DNA of 62,241 nucleotides. It comes from Verrucomicrobiota bacterium (GTDB lineage Bacteria; Verrucomicrobiota; Verrucomicrobiia; Limisphaerales; CAIMTB01). This document shows, one piece after another, positions 17,001-23,595 of the stretch. Each line of letters starts with the position of its first letter. Position 1 is the stretch's first letter. The translations under genes were made by a program, and so were the position numbers. The DNA is taken from positions 1 through 62,241 of the forward strand of contig CAUJJW010000101.1 of NCBI GenBank assembly GCA_963205105.1, given 5' to 3'. The notes beneath the pieces were generated by a model. The model saw only the letters and a list, made by a program, of their open reading frames with translations. It made no database searches and was not told the origin of the DNA.

Positions 17001-19750
17001 CCCGGATCACCCGCGTCATAATCCTCGGCTTCAATCCTCGAAGTGATCGGTCCCAGGCCGTTGTAGGGGAACTGTTTTTCCATGGGCCGGATTAGGATTT
17101 CGCGCACCTGGGCGAACACGCCGGCCACTTGCGCGTCCCGTTCAGCCACAAACGTCCAGCGCAACACTCGGCGACCGGGAGGCAGGTCCAGGACGAACGG
17201 CCTCCACCCAGTCATGCGATCCAGCCGCGCCATTTCGCGTCCGTTCTCGGTGGCAATCAAAATGGGTGAACGCAAGGGAACCGCCACGTTTGGATCCAAA
17301 CCGATCGACCACCACCCCGTGACACGCCGCGGTGCATCACTGTCAAACGCGGTCTCGAAATAGCTGGATTGGGGACTGGAAGTCAGTCGGCACGTCGCGA
17401 CACCCGCGCTACTGCTCCACGGCACGTCGCCGTTCGCATTCCAGAGCTGGCGCACGTCATCCAATCCCTCGTGAAAAGGTTGGACTGTGCCGTTGCCGGT
17501 GAGGATCAGGCTGAATGGCTGCTGTCCGCCCGTAAGCAATGCCTCCCCTCCGGTCGTGTCCGAGAGCGGATTGTATCGCCTCAAGGTGCCTTTACGGGAG
17601 ACGACCAGGGTATAAGTGCCCGGCTCCGGCACGGATTCGATCACCTGTTCGACGTTGTCGACGATGTTGTCGCCATGAGCAGCGGGATTTCCCGGATTCT
17701 CCGGATCCAAGACCCAGGGGTACTGGGTGTGGCCGGAGGGCGTGATGAGACGAATGTCGAGATCGTTGACGAGGCTGGGGGTGCGTTCCTCGACGTCCTT
17801 GGCCGTGCCTGGAGGATCTGACCACACCACGGTGGCTTTGATCAGTGGATCAGTTCCGTTCCACTCGAAAGAAAACGACTGGGATTCGATGGCGACGAAG
17901 CTGGACGGATTGAGGGGATCGACGTCGGAGAGGAAGCCATCATACAGGTGCCGGTGGCCGGGTTGATCCACGGCGCTCTTCAACACGTTGGCGGCGGCTT
18001 GGGCGTTGATCAGACCCCAACCCGTACGATAGTCCGGCCCGGTGGCGTCCAGTTCATCCGCGGTATGCAACAGAAGTGCCTTGAGGCGGGCGGCGCGCAT
18101 GGCACTTCCGAACGCTTCGTGGTGATACTCCTGAAGGAGCAACGCGGCGCCCGCGGCGCTCGGAGAGGACATGCTGGTGCCGCTCTTGCTGTCGTAGATC
18201 GGCGTACCGGTCGCCACCTTGTTGGTATCGTGGGAGCTGGAATAGAGCCTGGATCCGTTGGCCATCAGATCCGGCTTGATCCGTCCGTCGTCCGTCGGGC
18301 CCCAGGAGGAACTCCCATAAGGCTTCGCCAGCGCCGGATCACGGAGCACGCCGCCGTTGCGAAAGAGGCTCTCGAAATTGTTCACTCCCGACGGCGGTGC
18401 GAAGAGACCTTGAAAGAATCCGTAGGCGGATTGATCCCAGGCATAGCGAACGGCATCCTCGGCGTTGCCAATGGTCATGATGTTCTTCGCGTTGGGCGTA
18501 TTGGCAATGGTCTCATAGCCTCCGGGTCTCCCCCCGTTTTCGGGTGGATGGGCCACGTCGGTCACCTTCCGATAATTCCCGGCAGCGGAAACCCAGTAGA
18601 AGGTCGAGCCAGATTTGAGTTTCCCGCCGCGCTCGTTACCCGCTGATCTGAAAGGCAGAAAGTACGGCGCTTGCTGAACCAGAGCGTCCCAGGCTCTCGC
18701 GTCGGCGTCGTACAAACCAGCGGAGTCATTGCCGAACCAAATGGGGTCGCCTCGTTGGATGAGCGTTCCGACCACATTCGCCTTTGCGGAGTCCCACCCA
18801 ATGGTCACGCCGTACGAATGATTCGAGAGGAAAATCCTGGTGGGTCGCAATTGGCCATCGGTCGCGGCTACGGCGGCCATTTCCGAAGTGTCGTTGTCCG
18901 CGTCGTAGGAATCCACCGACGCGCGCGGAGCCATCCCACGCGCCTCGGGCTTGACGCCGCTGGCCAGAATGGTGCCGATGACATGCGTCGCATGCGTGTT
19001 CAGCACCGTTGGGCTTTGATCCCCCTTGTTGACCCGGATGTCGAACTCCGGATGGGAAAACAACGGCGTCCCGCCTCCCGCCTCCCACACGCCCACTTTC
19101 CAGCCTTCACCGAAAAGACCTTGCGGCAGGTAGGATCTGGTGCGCAGCGGAATCACGTTCGCGCTGACTGCTGCCGCCGTATTGTGATTTGCCCGATAGA
19201 GGAGCTCGCCGTTCTTCCTGATCCCCGACAGCTCTGCCTGACGGCCGTCCTCGAGCGGGATGCTCGTTGGCGAGCCCTTCTCTCGAGCGGTTTTCAGTGC
19301 CAGGGCCAAGTTAGCGTCCTCCGCTGCTTTCAGCCGCGCCACCGTGCGCGCCCGCGCTTCGTCGCTCGAGAGGTCGATACCGATGTCTTCAGGAAATGCC
19401 GTACCGACGTCCTGCGGTACGCCAGAGACGCCGGAGGCCGCGGCGGTCTGGGAGCGGGGAATCGTGGCTGAGGCTTGTGCCGAAGGGTTTCCCGGCTCGG
19501 CGGGCGGTGAGGTGGAGGCGAGCGCATCCGTCGATGCCTCACCTGGGATCGCTCCAGCGGCTTGCAGAGGCTGTTGGGAAGTCACGGAGGACGTGGGCGG
19601 CCTCTTCTCCAGGGCAGGGTCAGCGGCAACCCCGCGCTCCTCGATCGGCTGCTGTGGAGGGCGCAGTCCGCTGTTCATGAGGACGAACACCGCGGCCAAC
19701 GCCAGGATCAGGCAGCATGCCGCACGCACAGAGAATGACTTGAGCTTCAT
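11096..19750 (-). CDS. Giant secreted S8 (subtilase)-like protein with carbohydrate-binding modules
   Basis: 2884 residues. The start is the ATG at 19750, with GGAG eight bases upstream; an in-frame start at 19792 has no such site. Residues 1-30 are a signal peptide. The S8 domain spans about 210-620: His-253 in NTHATHVIGTI, the oxyanion Asn in SNHSYG and Ser in GTSMSSPSAAG are present, but the Asp position reads VGVWEAGG with Glu-223. Downstream come at least three CBM6-like modules (RIEAEDYD, RIQAEDFD, RIEAEAYD), two PA14-like blocks (SDYTFYLCSDDQGELWLS), an MBG-like domain, a LamG domain (DYTVEAWIQF), two near-identical DUF642-like units around a cadherin-like domain, a malectin-like module and a C-terminal end in FFRLRHP. 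It probably acts outside the cell on surfaces or polymers. Whether it is proteolytic is open. Confidence 0.88.
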   Translation of the reverse strand: MKLKSFSVRAACCLILALAAVFVLMNSGLRPPQQPIEERGVAADPALEKRPPTSSVTSQQPLQAAGAIPGEASTDALASTSPPAEPGNPSAQASATIPRSQTAAASGVSGVPQDVGTAFPEDIGIDLSSDEARARTVARLKAAEDANLALALKTAREKGSPTSIPLEDGRQAELSGIRKNGELLYRANHNTAAAVSANVIPLRTRSYLPQGLFGEGWKVGVWEAGGGTPLFSHPEFDIRVNKGDQSPTVLNTHATHVIGTILASGVKPEARGMAPRASVDSYDADNDTSEMAAVAATDGQLRPTRIFLSNHSYGVTIGWDSAKANVVGTLIQRGDPIWFGNDSAGLYDADARAWDALVQQAPYFLPFRSAGNERGGKLKSGSTFYWVSAAGNYRKVTDVAHPPENGGRPGGYETIANTPNAKNIMTIGNAEDAVRYAWDQSAYGFFQGLFAPPSGVNNFESLFRNGGVLRDPALAKPYGSSSWGPTDDGRIKPDLMANGSRLYSSSHDTNKVATGTPIYDSKSGTSMSSPSAAGAALLLQEYHHEAFGSAMRAARLKALLLHTADELDATGPDYRTGWGLINAQAAANVLKSAVDQPGHRHLYDGFLSDVDPLNPSSFVAIESQSFSFEWNGTDPLIKATVVWSDPPGTAKDVEERTPSLVNDLDIRLITPSGHTQYPWVLDPENPGNPAAHGDNIVDNVEQVIESVPEPGTYTLVVSRKGTLRRYNPLSDTTGGEALLTGGQQPFSLILTGNGTVQPFHEGLDDVRQLWNANGDVPWSSSAGVATCRLTSSPQSSYFETAFDSDAPRRVTGWWSIGLDPNVAVPLRSPILIATENGREMARLDRMTGWRPFVLDLPPGRRVLRWTFVAERDAQVAGVFAQVREILIRPMEKQFPYNGLGPITSRIEAEDYDAGDPGDAYLDSDLKNRYSRYRDNGVDIMLASDTDRGFAVTDTSDGEWLEYTATVPVGGLYTMELRVAAEQAGSILRVGGLDIPIPSTGGSARWQTISRPGFQFFPVITRDGTRFTTNTSVTVRLEWVKGGADLNWFRWIPEPWPDRKPFATTINPAGLPWDIATQRIQAEDFDTGGESIAYHDSDGVNTGGQYRLQTAVDIKATDDPGDVGGLHVTQFGLDEYLRYSVKVPSTDDYEVRVRLRPVSLQGFTFASGQVQVSLGGGGVVPLGFNASTAQWLTVTGRVSLVAQNVNSDLTLKCTLGAAEVNWIEFSRVPAAGLTKLMFLERPGTLLDNFYPQPRGQGQYPRGQERFSHPRIPSSLESELLRDAFEVHQDVGQNYGVVVAGYVLPPVTSDYTFYLCSDDQGELWLSTDESPLNSRLIATEPEWNTSRAWTSTLRRPLVDGRPPNVSGPIRLEAGRRYYVEATMKQGTGQDNLAVAWRRPGQAAIQDLNSPIESQFLRPLDTLPLYEVQTTWATPAAIRYGTPLGSNQLNVVTGKFGEAGSIRYDPPAGSVLPVGTHTLQGVWVPKPEFELEFTSITNTTTLVVTPAPLVITANSAQREARQANPTFTATYSGLVNGDTAGHLERGVQFRCAAAPSSAPGTYRITAEGAYGSNYTITYLPGFLTVTPATQRPFAEASEPNPSATPVPGRIEAEAYDQGGQGRAYHDLDPANNGGQLRPADGVDLGLAADAGAGHFVGWTATGEWQEYSINVAKSGDYNLTLRIAQAGAGSIVQVWVGGQLVTSPIALPPTGGEQVWVDVTKWRIPLTAGTQVMRIEWIAGGANLNWIEWQPASDNAPRPLVWWHFNADYDDAILNRKLVGGTFLQPGLLPVLVSESPLGTPDDHSASFTGNTFAHLPEVAETQPLDLEGRDYTVEAWIQFARPASGKSILVTWSRPGAGGWSTWIDSDGNLGSTSYGIVDRPSTAKVPDDGRWHHVAIAHQRGQRLDFFIDGQLKETLLETGGLAPAADYTLHLGYELVDDAPLNPFVGQIDRLRISKGALKASQLDYPAAASGENHRGLNRVVYRYTPGSKLDDFYPAPRGHQFLPPGWEPAGPNPTQTGRVDQFEAPVDLEDDYGQVLFGYIVPPQTGDYTFFLCSDDQGELWLSTNESPVNSRRIAWESEGSGSRNWTGIERRPLSEGRPSNVSPSIRLEAGKYYYVEAAMKKGTGADNLGVAWQQPGTSVPAHGSAPIGGEHLRAVLLQTPSTPGTGTQDLIVNGSFEEPRLSNVNENNIGTVPTGWSLTGPEGSWNMVQNDGTPYGSGVDVAKDGSQILDIAGRFELFQSFTLSEASTVSFGASFANREAHDGSPPSTVGIYSAAGNVLLSSLVSVDTSPDPVPSTEWRSGAASVDLPAGQYQIRIDLNDFNNVDAVFARAARNVPSNNADLASLLTSAGTLAPAFDSGTMAYAVSVSNATSSITLTATAAQADATIRILGTTVASGADSGPIALLVGSNPVTVAVTAQDGTTVKSYVVTVTRAASAIVRNLIVNGSFEEPRLGNVNENNIGSVPTGWSQVGPDDTWNMIQNDGTPYGSGVSVAKDGSQILDIAGRFELFQSFTLSEASTVSFGASFANREAHDGSPPSTVGIYNATGSVLLSSLVSVNTSTDPVPSTEWRSGVASVDLPAGQYQIRIDLNDFNNVDAAFARAAIGVVPPTNGESITTISVFTGGDAGEGLDLDGHFIHAFNVGSPGAAGQARDAQFTEDNAPGIALTAGNEIADWSAPMYGTSANDDVIGKAMQSIRWSDAAAAQPSVDLSLAGLVTGKAYKLQLLFTESCCVNRAFDVIIGGKLIAHEFNPGGVQGNASGTPTNGVVITHEFTATNTTLTFSLDGRGTVSPQFGDHNAILGGVTLEELDRAADPRLTITQAGASLVISWDAAAEFVLERTDRLTPGSTWTSVPFTTQGSTSSVSVNPAGTTPSFFRLRHP
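11934..12421 (-). repeat. Internal duplication, copy A (DUF642-like unit)
   Basis: 488 bp, nearly identical to 12750-13237 with a constant offset of 816 bp and no indels seen. It encodes a unit from IVNGSFEEPRL to DLNDFNNVDAAFARAA. The low divergence at DNA level points to recent duplication or gene conversion. Confidence 0.9.
12750..13237 (-). repeat. Internal duplication, copy B (DUF642-like unit)
   Basis: Partner of 11934-12421. The 328 bp between the copies encode a cadherin-like beta-sandwich (about LASLLTSAGTLAPAFDSGTM to TVKSYVVTVTRAA). Confidence 0.9.
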
Positions 19751-20605
19751 AAACCAACTCCAGGGACTTCCTTTGGATTGAGAAAAATCCACATAACCGC
19801 TCGCGACGATTCTTCAAGTGCATCGCATTGAATGGGATGCCGAAGTCTAGAGAAGGGCACCCGAGATTCGCGCGGAGACACCGCAAGAAGGCTCGGGCCC
19901 GCCGTGGGTGCGCCTGCGAGAACCTCGAGAGCGATCCCTGCCAGGATGGTCATCTGCAGCATTAGGCGGATAAAGAGTTGCCCCTCGTACCGCCCAATTC
20001 GAAAAACCCCGCCCCCTGTTTCAAAAAAAGTGGGGGAAAATTCGGGTGACTCCGGTCATCCTCGGGAATCTGCCGCCTGCCTTGAACGCGTAGGACCGGT
20101 TCTGGACGCAGAACCGCCGGTACGCAGTCGGGAGCGGCTCGAGCCGGAGGAAGGCATGCCGCCGAGACCGCGGGGTTTCGCCATGGCACCCGACGACTGG
20201 GATTCGTCAGCTCGAACCCAGAGTACGAGTGTTGGGCACCCGCCCACGTTCGACAGGGTGAGGCGGTCGCGGAGGAAATCCCGCGACTCGTCCTTCGTGG
20301 CCGTCAGCCACATTGCCGGCCCCGGGTCCTCGGCGATGGCCCAGCAGGCGCAATTCATGACGGTCTGGGTCTCCGCGCTCTGGGCCGCGCATTGGACGGC
20401 GATGTCGCGGATGGCGTGCCCAAGGTTCCGCACCCAAGTCATCATGGACACCTTTGGCTCCGCTCTGGCGGCGGGGAGGTTCCTGTTTCGGATGCGGCGG
20501 TGCGCCGGGCTGCAGGGCATCCAGGAGGCTCGGGAACACCGGGGAACAGGACGCCACGAGGCGCTTCCCACGCCTGCCCGGGGCGAGCATAGTCGTCACG
20601 TCTCC
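19751..20605. other. Long intergenic region with phage remnant and divergent promoters
   Basis: It separates the minus-strand S8 gene from the plus-strand Gfo/Idh/MocA gene, so both promoters must lie here. The only coding signal seen is the minus-strand terminase remnant at 20233-20451. Around 20010-20040 an imperfect C5/G5 hairpin with A and T runs is present, but it is too weak to call a terminator. Confidence 0.5.
20233..20451 (-). pseudogene. Fragment of a phage terminase large subunit (GpA-like)
   Basis: About 73 codons read IAVQCAAQSAETQTVMN, then CACWAIAEDPGPAMWLTA, then TKDESRDFLRDRL. This matches the start of the GpA-type terminase ATPase, where a P-loop-like AQSAKTQT segment is followed by a 'PGPamwv.a..deak.f...R' strand-helix. 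Here the Walker lysine position is Glu (QSAETQT), consistent with a dead copy. The remaining 500 or so residues of the protein are absent and the flanking frame is noise. It is probably related to the same kind of vanished prophage as the tail fragments near 4-5 kb. Confidence 0.6.
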
Positions 20606-21976
20606 ATGAACCCTTCCACCCATTTCCCCCGTCGTCGTTTCCTCCGCCAAGCCGCGACCGCCGCCACTGCTGTCGTGGGTGCCCGTTACCTGGGTTTTCC
20701 CTCGCTGCTCGCCGCTGGGGGAGCGAATTCCAAGCTGGGTGTCGCCGTCATTGCCGCCGACGGGATGGGCGGATACAGCTTCGACTCGGCCATGAAGGAA
20801 CGCTTCGTGGCGGTCTGCGACGTCGACGACAACAAGATGGCCGCCAAGCTGAAGTACTTCTCCGAGAAGGTGAAGGATCAACCGGCGCCCAAGGCGTACT
20901 TCGACTACCGGAAGATGCTCGACGAATGTCACAAGGACATCGACGTCGTGCTGATCGCCACGCCGGACCATCACCACGCCCCGGCCGCCATTCGGGCCAT
21001 CAACCTGGGCAAGGCGGTCTTCTCCCAAAAGCCGCTGGCCCATAACATCTACGAGTGCTACGCGCTGGCGAAGGCGGCCCGGGAGAAGAAGGTGCTCACC
21101 CAGATGGGCAACCAGGGACACTGCAGTGAGGTGATTCGTCAGGCGTGCGAATTCATCTGGGCCGGCGCGATCGGCAATGTGACCGAAACCCACTCGCTCC
21201 TCGGCCGTGACTTCGGCGGCAGCGGAGGTCGTCCCGCCAGCAAACCGGTTCCCACTGGTTTGCACTGGGACGAATGGCTTGGGCCTGCTCCTTACCGGGA
21301 CTACCACGATGGACTCCACACCTTCGGCTGGCGGAACTGGCGTCAGTTCGGCACCGGCACCATCGGCGACATGGCCTGCCACAACCTGGACGCGCTGTTC
21401 TGGGCATTGAAGATCGGCGAAGCCAAGTCGTTCACCGTCGAGTGCCTTCAGACCAAGGGCGGCAGCGATGAGATGTGGCCCCAGAGCAACGTGGTCCGCT
21501 ACGAGATCCCCGCGCGCGCCGGCATGGTCCCGGTGAAGGTCACCGTCTACGACAACGCGGCGTTGCGGTCGGACTTCATGAAGGAGGTCGAGCAGAAGTA
21601 CAACCTGAAGCTCGGCGAGGACACTCTGTTCGTAGGCGACAAGGGCCTGCTTCGTACGGGTGGGACTTGTGGATCCGTCAGCTTTCTCCCCGAGGAGCGT
21701 CGATACGAGATCCCTCAGCCCCCGAAATCCATACCCCGCGCCCATGGCGGTCCCATCGAGGACCTCTTCCACGCCTGCAAGAACGGTACGGTACCATGCT
21801 CGAACTTCCCGGACGCCTCCGCCCCGCTGACCGCTTTCGCGCTTACCGGGCATCTCGCGCAGTTTGCCGGAGTGGGCAGGAAGTTGGAGTGGGACGTCGC
21901 GGCGATGAAGTGCACCAACGTCCCGGAGATCAACCGCTACGTCCGCCGCGAGTACCGGGCTGGATGGGAGGTCTGA
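20606..21976 (+). CDS. Tat-exported Gfo/Idh/MocA family oxidoreductase
   Basis: 456 residues from the ATG at 20606. The N-terminus carries a twin-arginine signal (HFPRRRFLRQAATAA), so the folded, cofactor-loaded protein should be exported. The Rossmann domain starts near residue 38 (KLGVAVIAADGMGGYS). The conserved strand DVVLIATPDHHHAPAAI and the cofactor-proximal motif VFSQKPLAHNIYE (QKP where most members have EKP) follow. The substrate domain includes HWDEWLGPAPYRDYHDGLHT, WRQFGTGTIGDMACHNLDAL and a C-terminal NRYVRREYR. This exported bacterial subgroup is abundant in Verrucomicrobiota and Planctomycetota and is presumed to oxidise sugars or polyols with bound NAD(P). The substrate is not evident from neighbours. 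Confidence 0.9.
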   Translation: MNPSTHFPRRRFLRQAATAATAVVGARYLGFPSLLAAGGANSKLGVAVIAADGMGGYSFDSAMKERFVAVCDVDDNKMAAKLKYFSEKVKDQPAPKAYFDYRKMLDECHKDIDVVLIATPDHHHAPAAIRAINLGKAVFSQKPLAHNIYECYALAKAAREKKVLTQMGNQGHCSEVIRQACEFIWAGAIGNVTETHSLLGRDFGGSGGRPASKPVPTGLHWDEWLGPAPYRDYHDGLHTFGWRNWRQFGTGTIGDMACHNLDALFWALKIGEAKSFTVECLQTKGGSDEMWPQSNVVRYEIPARAGMVPVKVTVYDNAALRSDFMKEVEQKYNLKLGEDTLFVGDKGLLRTGGTCGSVSFLPEERRYEIPQPPKSIPRAHGGPIEDLFHACKNGTVPCSNFPDASAPLTAFALTGHLAQFAGVGRKLEWDVAAMKCTNVPEINRYVRREYRAGWEV

Positions 21977-22075
21977 TGCGCGCCTGCCGATTCCTGGAAT
22001 GAACGATGCCGGTGGCGGGATGAAAGCCAGCGAGTTCCGCGGCCAAGGCTAGGCTGTTCCAGGCTCACCTGGCGC

Positions 22076-22141
22076 TCAGGGCGTGTCCACGCGGTAGAAC
22101 CCGACGGGCACGGCCACCGACGACATGATGGCAGACTGGAA
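22076..22141 (-). pseudogene. C-terminal scrap of a secreted protein
   Basis: Twenty-one codons between two stops read FQSAIMSSVAVPVGFYRVDTP. The FYRVDTP ending is typical of large secreted proteins of this lineage, three of which end in similar form in this window. Nothing upstream continues the frame, so this is a remnant at best. Confidence 0.35.
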
Positions 22142-22377
22142 TTAGCCGGGCGATGCGGCTGTCGAAGCGCCGTCCGGTCCGCCACCAGGATCTCCGGTCG
22201 AGTCGGGGCTTTCGCTTCGGCCTGCTTCGCCAATGCCATCAGCCGTCGATTCTCCGCCACGGCTCCCATTGGCTTAAGTGTCCTTTGGGTTAAGTCACAA
22301 TAGCACTTCGATCCTATGAAAGGGCAACAAGCATGAAGAAGAGCGGAAACACGGGACAGGCAGCAGAACAATGACAA

Positions 22378-22440
22378 CTCGTCTGGCACAAGAATCTGCG
22401 GCGCCATCACTTCCCTCCCGACTGCATGCTTCCGGCTAAG
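22378..22440. repeat. Dispersed repeat, copy 1
   Basis: 63 bp resembling 28618-28685. The last 48 bases (from aatctgcggcgccatcac) match at 46 of 48 positions and the flank is about 80 percent identical. Copies are 6.2 kb apart, in the same orientation, both in non-coding DNA. It contains the palindromes ggcgcc and gcatgc. Confidence 0.75.
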
Positions 22441-22441
22441 C

Positions 22442-22539
22442 GCCTAACATGCACTGATCCTAACTCCGGGTTATCATCCGGTCGCGCGGATTAGTCGTCT
22501 CATTTCGTGGCATCGACGATACGAGGTAAGTTGTTAGGT
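22442..22539. other. attC-like inverted core sites (tentative)
   Basis: gcctaac at 22442-22448 and gttaggt at 22533-22539 fit the outer core-site consensus of integron attC sites (RYYYAAC and GTTRRRY) at an acceptable spacing of 98 bp. They lie just before DUF1428 and DUF1801 genes, families often found in cassettes. The inner boxes do not pair convincingly and no second attC or integrase is seen. Weak call. Confidence 0.2.
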
Positions 22540-22610
22540 ATTGAGACGCTGTGCTTTACTTCGGCTCCTTCGTCCCACAACGTATCAGCGATCAACAACT
22601 GAAAAAAGCG

Positions 22611-22973
22611 ATGAGCCAATACATTGATGGATTTGTTCTTTCTATTCCGAAAGACAAACTCGCCGCCTACAAGAAGCTAGCCACCAAGGCAGGCAAAATC
22701 TGGCGCGAGCTCGGCGCACTCGATTACCGGGAGTGTGTCGGGGATGATTTGGAGGCGAAGGGCATGCTTTCTTTTCCGAAGCTCGCCAAGTCGAAACCGG
22801 AAGAGGTGGTCATCTTCGCTTACGCGGTGTTCGAGTCGCGCAAGCAACGCGATGCCGTTAACAAGAAGATCATGAGCGACCCGCGCATAGCGGCGATCTG
22901 CGGCGCGACCGGCGGTATTTTTGATTGCAAACGCATGGCCTACGGCGGCTTCAAGAGCCTCGTCCACGTGTGA
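22611..22973 (+). CDS. DUF1428 family protein
   Basis: 120 residues, the usual family length, from the ATG at 22611 (MSQYIDGFVLSIPKDKLAAY). Family hallmarks are the start YIDGFVLSIPK, then YKKLATKAGKIWRELGALDY, EVVIFAYAVFESRKQRDAVN and a C-terminal KRMAYGGFKSLV. DUF1428 is a dimeric ferredoxin-like fold related to antibiotic-monooxygenase-type domains. No catalytic activity is established. It has no signal peptide, so it is cytoplasmic. It stands 159 bases before a DUF1801 gene on the same strand. Both are common mobile-cassette cargo, but transfer is not proven here. Confidence 0.88.
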   Translation: MSQYIDGFVLSIPKDKLAAYKKLATKAGKIWRELGALDYRECVGDDLEAKGMLSFPKLAKSKPEEVVIFAYAVFESRKQRDAVNKKIMSDPRIAAICGATGGIFDCKRMAYGGFKSLVHV

Positions 22974-23132
22974 ACAAGGCGTGCGGAGCCCCATCACCCC
23001 AACGCCGAGCCATTGCGGTAAGCGAACGGGAAGCAGCGCAAGCGTTTGTCCTGACTCCTGGAGATTGCGCCCGCTGCCTCCTCTCGCTCAGGCCGGTTTT
23101 CGACGGCACTCATCGCTCACCGGGATCACGCT

Positions 23133-23516
23133 ATGCAGACCGAACCGTCGAAGGATATTGACGACTACATCGCAGGTTTCCCCCAAGACGTTCAGGCGAG
23201 CCTGCGGATCATTCGGGCCATTGTCAGGAAGGCCGCACCTGATGTGGCTGAGACGATCAAGTATCGGATGCCGACGTTTGTTCTCCATGGAAACCTGGTG
23301 CATTTTGCAGCCTTCCCAAAGCACATTGGCTTCTATCCGACTCCGTCCGCAATCCAAGCATTCAGCGCCGAGTTGAAGGATTACCAGAGCGCCAAAGGAT
23401 CGGTTCAGTTTCCGCTCGATAAGCCCATCCCATTTGCGTTGGTCGAGAGGATGGTTGCCTTTCGTGTGAAGGAGACTCGAGAAAGGATGAAGTCCAGGAC
23501 AAGAAAACGACAATGA
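23133..23516 (+). CDS. DUF1801 (YdhG/YjbR-like) protein
   Basis: 127 residues starting MQTEPSKDIDDYIAGFPQDV. The DUF1801 signature is clear: LRIIRAIVRKAAPDVAETIK, YRMPTFVLHGNLVHFAAFPK, HIGFYPTPSAIQAF and SVQFPLDKPIPFALVERMV, with a basic tail (RMKSRTRKRQ). This small alpha/beta fold resembles the iron chaperone/frataxin-like group in shape, but most members have no known role. It is probably cytoplasmic. It follows DUF1428 on the same strand. The next gene starts 79 bases downstream and appears unrelated. Confidence 0.88.
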   Translation: MQTEPSKDIDDYIAGFPQDVQASLRIIRAIVRKAAPDVAETIKYRMPTFVLHGNLVHFAAFPKHIGFYPTPSAIQAFSAELKDYQSAKGSVQFPLDKPIPFALVERMVAFRVKETRERMKSRTRKRQ

Positions 23517-23595
23517 TTGGATGGACTGTTTTGCTTCCTGGCCCGAAGTCTCACGCACCCACGCGCCGCCCTGGCGCTGCACCGAACGCACGCGG

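Noticed and set aside
20010..20040. Terminator-like C5/G5 hairpin with T-run on the minus strand
   Set aside because: The stem is only five base pairs with a long loop and lies upstream of, not behind, the S8 gene.
20207..21853. 548-residue minus-strand open frame
   Set aside because: Antisense to the Gfo/Idh/MocA gene; low-complexity Arg/Val-rich translation with no recognisable fold.
22170..22300. Minus-strand frame with ENRRLMALAKQAEAKAPTRP
   Set aside because: It resembles a helical protein fragment but I could not assign it to a family, and the frame continues into noise.
22974..23132. Second attC site between DUF1428 and DUF1801
   Set aside because: I searched for GTTRRRY and RYYYAAC boxes in a suitable arrangement and found none, which weakens the integron-cassette reading.
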